A DNA stretch of 64,000 nucleotides from the NCBI GenBank assembly GCA_021776195.1, contig JAJFGK010000139.1, positions 13,755-77,754 of the forward strand, read 5' to 3'. Below are positions 44,110 to 52,982 of this stretch, in pieces. This DNA comes from Kiloniellaceae bacterium (GTDB lineage: Bacteria > Pseudomonadota > Alphaproteobacteria > Kiloniellales > Kiloniellaceae). The position numbers and the translations under genes were made by a program. The stretch's first letter is position 1. Every line of letters starts with the position of its first letter. The notes under the pieces are model-generated. The model saw nothing but the letters and a program-made list of their open reading frames with translations, searched no databases and was not told the DNA's origin.

Positions 44110-45537
44110 TCATAGCGTGGGGCGGCGGCCGTCCATCAGGTTCGCGCCCTCGAGGGCGCGGGCGGTCTGCAGGGTCAAGAGGTCGTCGTGACGCCGCCCG
44201 ACGATCTGCAGGCCGACCGGAAGTTCACCGTGATCCGGTCCCGCGGCGGTCAGGCCGGCCGGTGCCGAAATCGCCGGGCAGTGCGGCACGAAGTTGAAGA
44301 CCATGGTCATGTCGACCCCCACATGACGCCCCTCGGCGTCGTCGTAGCCGAACTCGCTGTCGCGCTGTTCGACCGACGGCGCCACCTTGGCGGCGGTCGG
44401 GGTGAGCAGCGCGTCATGGCGCTCGAAGATCCGGGCCATGTCGCCCCACTGCCGGGTTCTCAGGATCTCCTGGCGCTTGTAGGCCACCGCGCTCATCTTG
44501 CGGCCGTCCTCGATCAGCTTAACCACGGCCGGATCCATGCGGTCGCGCCATTCCTCCAGGTAGTCGCCGAAGTAGGCCGCCATGAAGACGCCCCAGCAGG
44601 CGTCCCACTCGTCGCAGAGCTCGCGGGTCCAGGGCAGCTCGACCGGCTCCACCGTGGCGCCGAGATCCTTCAGGGCGGCCACGGCCTGCTCGATACAGGC
44701 CCGCACCGCGTCATCCACCCGGTAGAAGCCCTGATCCATGGAGAGCGCGAAACGCTTGCCGGCCACGCCCTGGTCGAGCTTGTCCAGGTAAGCGGGGGCA
44801 TCGGGCAGCGATTGAATGTCGGCGTCATGGGATCCTTGGGCGACCTGGATGAACAGCGCCGCGTCGGCGGCATCGCGGGTCAGCGGCCCGAAGTGGGAAA
44901 TATTGTCGAAGACGCTGGGCAGGATATCCATGGGAATGCGCCCGATCGAAGGCTTCAGGCCGACCAGACCGCAGAGCGCCGCCGGCCCACGCACCGAGCC
45001 GCCCATGTCGGTGCCCTCGGCAATCGGCACGCAGCCCGAGGCCACCGCCGCGCCCGCCCCGCCCGACGAGCCGCCCGGGGTCCGGGACCTATCCCAGGGA
45101 TTGCGCGTGATGCCCCAGAGCGGCGAGTGGGTGAAGCCGGCGTGGGCGAACTCCGGCGTGTTGGTCTTGCCGACGACAATGGCGCCCGCCGCCCTGGCGC
45201 GCTGGACGATGACCGGATCGAAGTCGGCGATGTTCTGCTCGAAGATCTTCGAGCCCAGGGTGGTGCGGTGGCCCTTGGTCGGGGTCAGATCCTTGAAGGC
45301 GATGGGCACGCCGTGCAGCGGCCCCAGGGACTCGCCCCGGGCCTGTCGCTCGTCGGCCGCATCGGCGGCGGCCAGGGCCTCGTCGGCGAAGACGAAGCAA
45401 AAGCAGTTGAGCTTGGGGTTGACCTCCTCGATCCGGGCCAGACTGTTTGCCACCGCCTGCCGCGCCGAGATCTCCCCGGCGGCGATCCGCGCCGCGAGGC
45501 TGGTGGCGCTTTCGTAGCAGAGATCCAGGTCGGCCAT
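44110..45537 (-). CDS. Amidase (amidase-signature family)
   Basis: A 475-residue enzyme with the Ser-cis-Ser-Lys triad: K82 in AFKDLTPTKG, the cis-Ser in TPGGSSGGAG (S157/S158), and nucleophile S181 in GTDMGGSVRGPAALCG. The C-terminal GLQIVGRRHDDLLTLQTARAL is standard. The start at 45537 has GGGAG; longer in-frame starts lack one. It hydrolyses an amide such as an aryl or alkyl amide; GatA is excluded since no gatB/gatC partner is present. It is one of several amide hydrolases in this part of the window. Confidence 0.9.
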   Translation of the reverse strand: MADLDLCYESATSLAARIAAGEISARQAVANSLARIEEVNPKLNCFCFVFADEALAAADAADERQARGESLGPLHGVPIAFKDLTPTKGHRTTLGSKIFEQNIADFDPVIVQRARAAGAIVVGKTNTPEFAHAGFTHSPLWGITRNPWDRSRTPGGSSGGAGAAVASGCVPIAEGTDMGGSVRGPAALCGLVGLKPSIGRIPMDILPSVFDNISHFGPLTRDAADAALFIQVAQGSHDADIQSLPDAPAYLDKLDQGVAGKRFALSMDQGFYRVDDAVRACIEQAVAALKDLGATVEPVELPWTRELCDEWDACWGVFMAAYFGDYLEEWRDRMDPAVVKLIEDGRKMSAVAYKRQEILRTRQWGDMARIFERHDALLTPTAAKVAPSVEQRDSEFGYDDAEGRHVGVDMTMVFNFVPHCPAISAPAGLTAAGPDHGELPVGLQIVGRRHDDLLTLQTARALEGANLMDGRRPTL

Positions 45538-45584
45538 GGCAAACTCCCGTCGTCGATGTTGTTCAAGCGGTTGGCAGCGCCAGG

Positions 45585-47258
45585 TCAGCGCTGGGCGGTT
45601 TCCCACTGCGGGTGGATCCAGACCGGTGCGTCGCTGCGCGGCAGCGGCGCCTGGCCGCGAATTTTGTCGGCGCACTTCTCGGCGATCATGATGGTCGGCG
45701 CATTGAGGTTGCCGCTGACGATCGAGGGCATGATCGAGGCGTCCACCACCCGAAGACCGCTCACGCCATGGACCCTGGCATCGCCGTCGACCACCGCCAG
45801 GGAGTCGCTCTCCGGCCCCATCTTGTTGGAACAGGAGGGGTGATAGGCGCTCTCGCAGTGGGCCCGCACATAGGCATCCAGATCGGCGTCGCTCTGCACC
45901 GCCGGGCCCGGCGCCGTCTCCGCGCCGCGAAACTTGTCGAAGGCCGGTTGGGCGAAGATCTCGCGGGTCAGGCGGATCGAATCGCGGAACTCCTGGCGGT
46001 CCTTCTCGGTTGCCATGTAGTTGAAGAGGATCGCCGGCGGATCCTTGGGATCGGGCGACTTCAGGGTGATGCGCCCGATGGAACTCGGCCGCATGGGGCC
46101 GACATGGGCCTGGTACCCGTGGCCCTCCTGGTGCGAGGAGCCGTCATAGCTCATGGCGATGGGCAGAAAATGGTACTGCAAATCGGGATGCTCGACCCCG
46201 GCGCGGGTGCGGATGAAGCCGCCGGCCTCGAACTGGTTCGATGTCCCGATGCCCTGGCGCAGGAAGAGCCAGCGAAAGCCGATCCAGGGCTGGTTCCAGA
46301 TCTTCAGGGCCGGATAGAGCGAGACCGGCTCGAGACAGGCGTGCTGGAGATAGATCTCCAGATGGTCCTGGAGGTTCTGCCCCACCCCCGGCAGGTCCTG
46401 GACCACCTCGATCCCGTGCTCGCGCAGGTGGTCGGCCTCGCCGATGCCCGACAGCAACAGGATCTGCGGCGAGTTGATGGCGCCGCCGCAGAGCAGCACC
46501 TCGGCTTCCGCCCGCGGCCGGTGGGTCTGGCCGAGCTGGAGGTACTCGACGCCGACGGCGCGCTGGCCCTCGAAGAGAATGCGATTGGTGAAGGCGTGGG
46601 TCTCGACCCGCAGGTTCTTGCGCCCCAGGACCGGGTGCAGGTAGGCCCTGGCGGTGCTCCAGCGCCGACCCCGGTAGGTCGTGGAATCGAAGGCGCCGAT
46701 GCCTTCCTGACGATAGCCGTTCACATCGTCGGTATGGGCGTAGCCGGCCTGCTGGGCGGCCTCGATGAAGGCCTGGTTCAGGGGGTTGCGGCAGGCCGGG
46801 GTCGAGACCTTCAGCGGACCGGCATCGCCGCGGTAGTCGTCGCCGCCCTGGACCCGGGTCTCGGCCTTGCGGAAGTACGGCAGGCAGTCGGCGTAGCTCC
46901 AGCCCTGCAAGCCGCTCTGGGCCCAGCGGTCGTAGTCCCGCGCATGGCCGCGGATGTAGGCCATGCCGTTGATCGAGGACGACCCGCCCAGGACCCGGCC
47001 GCGCGGGCAGTACATGCGCCGGCCGTCCAGATGGGGCTCGGGTTCAGACTCGTAGCCCCAGTTGTACTGCCGGTCCTTCAAGGGATGGGCCAGGGCGGCC
47101 GGCATGTGGATCTTCCAGGAAAAGCGGTTGTCCCAAGGCCCGGTTTCCAGCAGCAGGACGCGCACGGAGGGATCGGCCGAAAGGCGGTTGGCCAGGGTGC
47201 AGCCGGCCGAGCCGGCGCCGATAACGATGTAGTCGTAGATTTTCTCGCCAGCCGCCAT
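45585..47258 (-). CDS. betA: Choline dehydrogenase (GMC oxidoreductase)
   Basis: A 557-residue FAD enzyme. The FAD loop is [17 protein letters not shown], followed by [13 protein letters not shown] and [16 protein letters not shown]. The choline-dehydrogenase-specific block is [17 protein letters not shown] and [19 protein letters not shown]. The C-terminal catalytic His is in [14 protein letters not shown] and the Asn in [11 protein letters not shown]. It oxidises choline to betaine aldehyde at the membrane; betB and betI are not adjacent. The ATG at 47258 has GGGGAGAG. Confidence 0.9.
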   Translation of the reverse strand: MAAGEKIYDYIVIGAGSAGCTLANRLSADPSVRVLLLETGPWDNRFSWKIHMPAALAHPLKDRQYNWGYESEPEPHLDGRRMYCPRGRVLGGSSSINGMAYIRGHARDYDRWAQSGLQGWSYADCLPYFRKAETRVQGGDDYRGDAGPLKVSTPACRNPLNQAFIEAAQQAGYAHTDDVNGYRQEGIGAFDSTTYRGRRWSTARAYLHPVLGRKNLRVETHAFTNRILFEGQRAVGVEYLQLGQTHRPRAEAEVLLCGGAINSPQILLLSGIGEADHLREHGIEVVQDLPGVGQNLQDHLEIYLQHACLEPVSLYPALKIWNQPWIGFRWLFLRQGIGTSNQFEAGGFIRTRAGVEHPDLQYHFLPIAMSYDGSSHQEGHGYQAHVGPMRPSSIGRITLKSPDPKDPPAILFNYMATEKDRQEFRDSIRLTREIFAQPAFDKFRGAETAPGPAVQSDADLDAYVRAHCESAYHPSCSNKMGPESDSLAVVDGDARVHGVSGLRVVDASIMPSIVSGNLNAPTIMIAEKCADKIRGQAPLPRSDAPVWIHPQWETAQR

Positions 47259-47378
47259 GAACGTCTCTCCCCTATAGTCTCGCACGCCTTCGATCCGCCG
47301 TTGCCCCTGGTTGGCAAACAAGGCCATGATCGCGGCTCGTAATTGACCAGGATGCTAGCAGCAAGGGGACCCGGAGGC

Positions 47379-48095
47379 ATGCCCATAAAAGGTCTGCTGT
47401 TCGACAAGGACGGTACGCTGATCGACTTCGTTGCGACCTGGATGCCGGTCATCTGGATGGCGGCGGAGCTGGCCGCCGGCGACCGGCCCGACCTGGTTCC
47501 CGCGCTGATGGCGGCCGGCGGCTATGACGAGGCGCGCGGCACCATCAAATCCGGCAGTCTGCTGGCCGCCGGCAATACGCGCGAGATCGCCGGCTGTTTT
47601 GCCTCGGTCAAGGGCGACATCGATCTGGAACACCTGGTTCCCGCCCTCGACCGGCTCTTCGTCGAACAGGGCCAGACCCGGGCGGTCGCGGTGCCCGGCC
47701 TCGAGGACACCATCCTGCGGCTAGAGAATCAGAGCTTTGCCCTGGGCATCGCCACCAGCGACAGCGAGGCCGGCATCCACGGCACGCTCGGCCGCTTTGG
47801 GATTCTGCCGCGCTTCGATTTCCTTTGCGGCTACGATTCAGGCCATGGGGTCAAGCCCGAACCGGGTATGCTTTTGGCCTTCTGCGCGGCCACCGGTCTC
47901 GACCCTTGCGAGGTGGTCATGGTCGGCGACAACGACCATGACATGGAGATGGGCCGGGCCGCCGGGGCCGGCCACTGTGTCGGCGTCCTGACCGGCACCA
48001 GCGCCCGCCACGAGCTGGAGGTCCTGGCCGACACGGTCCTCGAGTCCATCGCCCTGCTGCCCGACTGGCTGGCAGGACGAAACAGGGCGGCCTGA
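47379..48095 (+). CDS. HAD-superfamily phosphatase
   Basis: A 238-residue HAD hydrolase. Motif I FDKDGTLID with both Asps, motif II IATSDSEAG, motif III Lys in GVKPEPGM and motif IV MVGDNDHDMEMG are complete, with a helical C1 cap. It resembles phosphoglycolate phosphatase or Gph-like enzymes. It ends 3 bases before the formamidase-like gene, so the two form an operon. The substrate is unknown. Confidence 0.88.
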   Translation: MPIKGLLFDKDGTLIDFVATWMPVIWMAAELAAGDRPDLVPALMAAGGYDEARGTIKSGSLLAAGNTREIAGCFASVKGDIDLEHLVPALDRLFVEQGQTRAVAVPGLEDTILRLENQSFALGIATSDSEAGIHGTLGRFGILPRFDFLCGYDSGHGVKPEPGMLLAFCAATGLDPCEVVMVGDNDHDMEMGRAAGAGHCVGVLTGTSARHELEVLADTVLESIALLPDWLAGRNRAA

Positions 48096-48098
48096 GCG

Positions 48099-50705
48099 AT
48101 GCTGGCGGTCGACCCCCTCGATCTGGCGCCCTGCCGCGAGTTCCTGGAAAACCCCAAGGGCCCCCACAGCCCGGCCCTGCAGCGGCTCTTGAACCTGCTG
48201 CGCTGGGAGGACCCGCCCGGCCTGGTCGTCGGCGTGATGCTCGAGCGGGGCCGGCGCTGGTGCCTGGGCAGACTGCCGTCGCGCCGCGGCGAACCCGCCA
48301 CGGTCTTTCCGGACCTGATCTACAGCGACCGGGGTGCCCTGCTCTGCGCGCTCTTCAAGCTGCGCTGGGAGAAGGCGACCGGCCGGCCTCTCGGCCTGGG
48401 CGAACCCCTCGACCTGGCCACGGCCCGGCACGAGCCGATGGTCATCGACCAGCCCATGGCCTACAGCGACCCGCTGTCGGCGGCCCCTGGCGAGACCATC
48501 GACTTCAAGGTGTCCGGGTCGGGCGACGGGCCGCTGGAGGTGACATTTCACCGCCTGCTATGCGGTGTCGATCTGCCGGGCGCCCCGGGGATCCGCTTGC
48601 AGCCGGCCGACGCCGCCGAGGCCGGAACCTACGATGCGCCGCCCCAGCCCCTCAAGGCCGGCTCCTTCGGCGAGATCGACGAACGGGCGGCTTTCGCTCT
48701 GGAGAGTTTCACCCTCGCCGCCCTGGTCTTCCCGACCCTCTTTGCCGACGGCGGCGAGCAGATGATCCTGGGCACGTGGGACGCCGCGCGAGCGGGCGGC
48801 TACGGGCTCGGCCTCAGCACCGCGGGCGGCGCGACCCTTTGGCTCGGCGAGGGCAGCGGCGCAGCCGACGCGGTCTCCACCGGGCGTCCCCTGCAACAGG
48901 GGTATTGGTATCTGATCGCCGCGGCCTACGATGCCAGCGAGGGCACCATCAACCTGGTCCAGCGGCCGCTGGCCCCGCAGATCGTCGGCTGGAGCGCGGC
49001 GGCAAGTCGGGGCCTGAGCGACAAGCGCCCCCGGGGCCACGCCGCCTTTCGCCTGGCCGCGGCCAGCGGCGGGGCGGTGGCCAGCGGGGCGGCGGCGGCC
49101 TGTCTCCACTTCAACGGCAAGATCGAGGCGCCCCGGGTCTGGTCCCTGCCCTTGACCCTGCAGGAGTTGCTCGAACTCGGCCCCGGTGACCCGCCCGCCC
49201 ACCTTCGCGAAGGCCAGCTCGCCGATTGGGACCTCTCGGTCGATATCGCCGGCACAGGCATTACCGATACCAGCGGCAACGATTACAACGGCGCGACCCG
49301 CAACATGCCGACCCGGGCCGTGACCGGCGCACGCTGGGACGGCACCCGGCACGACTGGCGACAGGACCCGAGCCACTACGCCGCGATCCACTTCCACGAC
49401 GACGATCTCTACGACGCCGGCTGGCGCACCACCTTCCAGTTGACCGTGCCGGCGGACTGGAAGAGCAGCTGTTATGTCGCGGAGATGACCCAGGGCGGGA
49501 CCCGATCGCGGCTCGCCTTCTTCGTGCGGCCGCCCCCTGGCCAGGCGACCGCGCCGCTCGCCCTCTTGATGTCCAGCGCCACCTATCTGGCCTATGCCAA
49601 CAACCATCTGGAGATCGAGCACACGGCGGACACCGAAAAGGTCTCCAACGGCTTTACCGTGGTCGACCGGCGCGATCTGCTGTTGATGACCCGGCCCGAC
49701 CTGGGCCTGTCGACCTACGACTGCCACAGCGACGGCAGCGGCGTCGCCTTTTCCTCGCGCCTGCGCCCCATCGCCGAGCTGGCGCCGGGCAACCAGCTCT
49801 GGAGCTTCACCGCCGATACCCTGCTGATCGACTGGCTGGAAAGCCGCGGGATCGCCTACGACATCATCACCGACGAGGATCTCGACCGCCCCGACCGGGA
49901 GGGCGGCGGCCTGGCTCTGCTGGCGGGCTATCGCGCGGTCATGACCGGAACCCATCCCGAGTACTACTCGCCGGCCATGCTGCAGGCGATGACCGCCTAC
50001 CAGGCCGGCGGCGGGCGGCTGATCTATGCCGGCGGCAACGGCTTTTACTGGCGCGTCGCGACCCGGCCCGACCTGCCCGGCCTGATCGAGATGCGCCGGG
50101 CCGAGGACGGCATGCGCAGTTGGATCACCCGGCCCGGCGAGTACCACCACGCCCTGGACGGCGCCCTGGGCGGCCTCTGGACCCGGGCCGGCCAGCCGCC
50201 CCAGGCGACGGCGGGCGTCGGCTTCATCGCCCAGGGCTTCGACGTTGCAACCCACTATCGGCGCCTGCCGGCCTCCTTCGACCCGCGCGCCGCCTGGATC
50301 TTCGAAGGCGTCGGGCCCGACGAGAAGATCGGCGATTTCGGCGTCGGCCTGGGCGGCGCGGCGGGTGTCGAGATCGACTGCGCCGATCCGGCCAAGGGAA
50401 CGCCGCCCCACGCCCTGACCGTCGCCCGGGCGGACACGTTCGGGGCCAGCTACCACCACGTGATCGAGGACGCGACCCACGCCCATGCCGCGATCACCGG
50501 CGAGACCAACCCGGCGGTGCGCGCCGACATGGTCTTTTACGAGACCGCCAAGGGCGGCGCGCTCTTCGCCACCGGCTCGATCGGCTGGGCCGAGGCGCTC
50601 TGCCACAACGGCCACGACAACAACGTGTCCAGGATCTTCGAGAACGTGGTGCGCCGCTTTGTCGATCCGACGCCCTTCGCGTTCGATCCCAGCGGGGAAC
50701 GTTAG
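48099..50705 (+). CDS. N,N-dimethylformamidase-like protein, apparent small/large-subunit fusion
   Basis: An 868-residue protein. Residues about 195-350 form a concanavalin/LamG-like sheet, and the C-terminal half matches the large (beta) subunit of N,N-dimethylformamidase. The iron ligands are visible: Y499 (TYLAYANN), Y540 (LSTYDCHSDG), H619 and E621 (GTHPEYYSP). The Tyr-Tyr-Glu spacing (41 and 81 residues) equals that recalled for the Paracoccus enzyme (399/440/521), shifted by 100. The first 100 residues resemble the separate small subunit (PHSPALQRLLNLLR, then helices ending ALFKLRWE). It should cleave a formamide or related amide to an amine and acid; the substrate is inferred. It follows the HAD gene by 3 bases. 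Confidence 0.82.
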   Translation: MLAVDPLDLAPCREFLENPKGPHSPALQRLLNLLRWEDPPGLVVGVMLERGRRWCLGRLPSRRGEPATVFPDLIYSDRGALLCALFKLRWEKATGRPLGLGEPLDLATARHEPMVIDQPMAYSDPLSAAPGETIDFKVSGSGDGPLEVTFHRLLCGVDLPGAPGIRLQPADAAEAGTYDAPPQPLKAGSFGEIDERAAFALESFTLAALVFPTLFADGGEQMILGTWDAARAGGYGLGLSTAGGATLWLGEGSGAADAVSTGRPLQQGYWYLIAAAYDASEGTINLVQRPLAPQIVGWSAAASRGLSDKRPRGHAAFRLAAASGGAVASGAAAACLHFNGKIEAPRVWSLPLTLQELLELGPGDPPAHLREGQLADWDLSVDIAGTGITDTSGNDYNGATRNMPTRAVTGARWDGTRHDWRQDPSHYAAIHFHDDDLYDAGWRTTFQLTVPADWKSSCYVAEMTQGGTRSRLAFFVRPPPGQATAPLALLMSSATYLAYANNHLEIEHTADTEKVSNGFTVVDRRDLLLMTRPDLGLSTYDCHSDGSGVAFSSRLRPIAELAPGNQLWSFTADTLLIDWLESRGIAYDIITDEDLDRPDREGGGLALLAGYRAVMTGTHPEYYSPAMLQAMTAYQAGGGRLIYAGGNGFYWRVATRPDLPGLIEMRRAEDGMRSWITRPGEYHHALDGALGGLWTRAGQPPQATAGVGFIAQGFDVATHYRRLPASFDPRAAWIFEGVGPDEKIGDFGVGLGGAAGVEIDCADPAKGTPPHALTVARADTFGASYHHVIEDATHAHAAITGETNPAVRADMVFYETAKGGALFATGSIGWAEALCHNGHDNNVSRIFENVVRRFVDPTPFAFDPSGER

Positions 50706-50745
50706 GCGGCGCGCATTACACCATCACAAGGTTCCATTCCAGGTC

Positions 50746-50850
50746 GTCACCCCGGAGTACCCGCAAGGGTTTCTCCGGGGCCTGTTGCCCAGGGGGGCAG
50801 TCGCCCGGCCCGAGACCCCGGCTCCGCCCTGAAGGGCGGCCCGGGGTGAC
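50746..50850. repeat. Intergenic palindromic element with GTCACCCCGG/CCGGGGTGAC ends
   Basis: Terminal arms GTCACCCCGG (50746-50755) and CCGGGGTGAC (50841-50850) with several inner hairpins (CCCGCAAGGG, CCGCCCTGAAGGGCGG). It lies between two convergent genes and could terminate both. Confidence 0.65.
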
Positions 50851-50910
50851 GGCTCGTTCCGACGAGGGCGCAATTCATCTCGGTATCTTTGAGAAGCGCG
50901 CTGGCGACAC

Positions 50911-51756
50911 TCAGTCCACCAGGTCATCCGCTCTCTGCCCGGCGCGTTCCTCGTGGATCGGCAGGACGCGGCCGTAGAGCTGGCGGGTGCGCTCGGGGCT
51001 GCCGACCATGCCCGGCTCCTCGACGAAAGAGAAGATCCCGACATAGCGCGGCCTGGCGCCGGTCACCGGCGTGACCCGGTGCAGGGCATAGCGGCCCTTG
51101 AAAATCTGCAGGTCGCCGGGTTCCAGGTCGAGCCGGCGGACGGCGGCCGGATCGCCCTCCAGGACGGCCTGGACGCCGGCATAGTTCTCGTCGGTCGGGG
51201 TCCGCAGGTTGGGACAGTACTCGAAGGCGCCGCCGGCCTCGCCGTTTTGGATCGCCAGGGTGACGGTGTAGTTGTTGGTGTCGAAATGCCAGGGGAAGCC
51301 CCCGCCCTCCTCGACCAGGTTGACGATGACGTCGGCCAGGGGGTCGGCATAGCGGTAGAACTTCGGCTCCCCGAGGCAGTCCCGCACGAAGGGGGCGAAG
51401 GGCGGCCACTCGTAAACCGCCCGGAGCAATGAGTCGGGGCCGAAGTTGTCGGCCGGCACGAAGGCATTCGAGCGATCGTAGAAGCGGCGCAGCGGATGGC
51501 TTTCCGGGAGCTCGGGGCGGTCCTGGGTGAAGTAGGGGTTGGTGCGATTGAAGCTGCGGTGTCCCTGGGCCCCGACCCGGTCGGCTTCGCGCACAAGTTC
51601 GGCGACGCCCGGCGGCCGGATGAAGCCCTTCAGGACCGCGCAGCCATCGCCATCGAGCGCGCCGCGCAGTCGCGCGACCAGGTCCTGGCGCGCCGGCCCG
51701 TCGCTGTCGATGGGATAGCGCGCGCGGTCGACGGCCTGATGAACCTCCAGGGTCAT
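50911..51756 (-). CDS. Fe(II)/2OG-type dioxygenase (phytanoyl-CoA dioxygenase-like)
   Basis: A 281-residue protein behind GGGGAGG. Jelly-roll iron triad: H157 and D159 in FPWHFDTNNYTVTL and H226 in YALHRVTPV, with R237 in ARPRYVG to bind 2-oxoglutarate. It should hydroxylate a small molecule. The substrate is unknown. It is third in a minus-strand operon after a phosphodiesterase and a hypothetical gene, with gaps of about 16 bases. Confidence 0.82.
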   Translation of the reverse strand: MTLEVHQAVDRARYPIDSDGPARQDLVARLRGALDGDGCAVLKGFIRPPGVAELVREADRVGAQGHRSFNRTNPYFTQDRPELPESHPLRRFYDRSNAFVPADNFGPDSLLRAVYEWPPFAPFVRDCLGEPKFYRYADPLADVIVNLVEEGGGFPWHFDTNNYTVTLAIQNGEAGGAFEYCPNLRTPTDENYAGVQAVLEGDPAAVRRLDLEPGDLQIFKGRYALHRVTPVTGARPRYVGIFSFVEEPGMVGSPERTRQLYGRVLPIHEERAGQRADDLVD

Positions 51757-51772
51757 GGCCGGTTGCCTCCCC

Positions 51773-52099
51773 TCAGTCGCGGCGCTTGCTGCGCCAGCCG
51801 CCGCGGCGCTTGGGCTTGACCGCGCCGTGCAGGCGGCCGATGCCGTACTCCGCAACCTCGCGCAGCAGGGTGACCAGTTCGCCGCAGGCGCCCTCCGGCG
51901 GCGGTCCCTCGGCGATGCCGTAGTCGGCCAGCAGCTTCTTGGCGATGGCCCCGGGGTCGGCATCGGCCTCCAGGCGGAGCACCCAGCTCAGCAGCAGGTC
52001 CGGCGCCGGCCCGGGAAAGGCCGGCCCCATCTCCAGGACCTCGCGGATCAGACCGCCCGGGTCGTCGGGCGTGTGATAGCGGCTGACATACTCGACCAT
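51773..52099 (-). CDS. Hypothetical protein (108 residues)
   Basis: No family is recognised. The N-terminal half is predicted helical (DDPGGLIREVLEMG, DLLLSWVLRLEADADPGAIAKKLL) and the C-terminus is very basic (KPKRRGGWRSKRRD), which may bind nucleic acid or membrane. No signal peptide. It lies between the phosphodiesterase and the dioxygenase genes with 15-16 base gaps, so it is very likely translated from their transcript. Confidence 0.65.
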   Translation of the reverse strand: MVEYVSRYHTPDDPGGLIREVLEMGPAFPGPAPDLLLSWVLRLEADADPGAIAKKLLADYGIAEGPPPEGACGELVTLLREVAEYGIGRLHGAVKPKRRGGWRSKRRD

Positions 52100-52114
52100 G
52101 GCCCCAACCCCGTG

Positions 52115-52897
52115 TCAGTCGTCCGTTGGAATATAACTCAAGTGGGTCACCAGGCCCTGTTCCGGGTGCCAGGCGAAAAGCCGGCAGGCCGGCGGCTCGA
52201 TCACCGGGAAGATATTACCGCCCTCCTCCAGGGCCAGGCAGTACTGGTAGCCGGTCGAGGGCGTCACCACCACCAGACGCTCGGCCCAGAAGGCGGCGAT
52301 GGGGCGGTGGACGTGGCCGCAGGCGACCGCCTTGACCTGGGGGTGCCGCCGCAGCACGGCGGCCAGGTCGTCGCGGTCGTGCAGACCGATGCCGTCGAAG
52401 ATCTCGATGCCGATCAGGATCGGCGGGTGGTGCACCACGACCAGGGTCGGGCGTTCCGTCGCCTCGGCCAGACGGGCGTCCAGCCAGTCGAGCTGGTCGG
52501 GACCGAGCCGGCCGCCGACCTCGCCGGCTTCGTGACTGTCCAGCGCGATGACCCGTAGCGGCAGGTCCTCGACGCAGTAGCGAAGCGGCTCGCCCTCGGG
52601 GGGAAAGTAGGCCGCATCGCCCAGGGCGTCGCGGATCATCGCCCGGTCGTCGTGATTGCCCGGGATGACGTAGTAGGGCAGGTCCAGGTCTTCGAGCAGG
52701 ACCGCCAAGGCGGCATAGTCCTCGGGCTTTTCGGCGGCCACCAGGTCGCCGGTGATCAGGACCGCCAGCGGGCGCGGCCGCAGGGCGTTGAGATGGGCGA
52801 TGGCGCGCCTGGTGCCGGCGGTGGTGTCGACCGGGCCCTGTCCGGTGGTCCTGACGTGACCACAATGCAGGTCGGTAATCTGTGCGATCCAATCCAT
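52115..52897 (-). CDS. Class III cyclic-nucleotide/glycerophospho-phosphodiesterase (CpdA/GpdQ-like)
   Basis: A 260-residue binuclear metallophosphoesterase. Ligands: D9/H11 (ITDLHCGH), D51 (ITGDLV), N81/H82 (PGNHDD), H156 (VVVHHPPI), H195/H197 (CGHVHRP). The layout matches CpdA and GpdQ, which hydrolyse 3',5'-cAMP or phosphodiesters. AAGGA supports the ATG at 52897. It is divergent from the CoA-transferase gene (85 bp) and first in the operon ending with the 2OG dioxygenase. Confidence 0.88.
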   Translation of the reverse strand: MDWIAQITDLHCGHVRTTGQGPVDTTAGTRRAIAHLNALRPRPLAVLITGDLVAAEKPEDYAALAVLLEDLDLPYYVIPGNHDDRAMIRDALGDAAYFPPEGEPLRYCVEDLPLRVIALDSHEAGEVGGRLGPDQLDWLDARLAEATERPTLVVVHHPPILIGIEIFDGIGLHDRDDLAAVLRRHPQVKAVACGHVHRPIAAFWAERLVVVTPSTGYQYCLALEEGGNIFPVIEPPACRLFAWHPEQGLVTHLSYIPTDD

Positions 52898-52982
52898 GAA
52901 ATCCTTGCGTCCCGATGCCGTTGTTCTCGCCCGCCAGTGCAAGATATAAGGGAGCGCAACGCCAAAGGGCAAAGCAAAGATT

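Noticed and set aside
48558..50615. 685-codon open frame on the minus strand
   Set aside because: Antisense to the formamidase-like gene; composition typical of a shadow frame.
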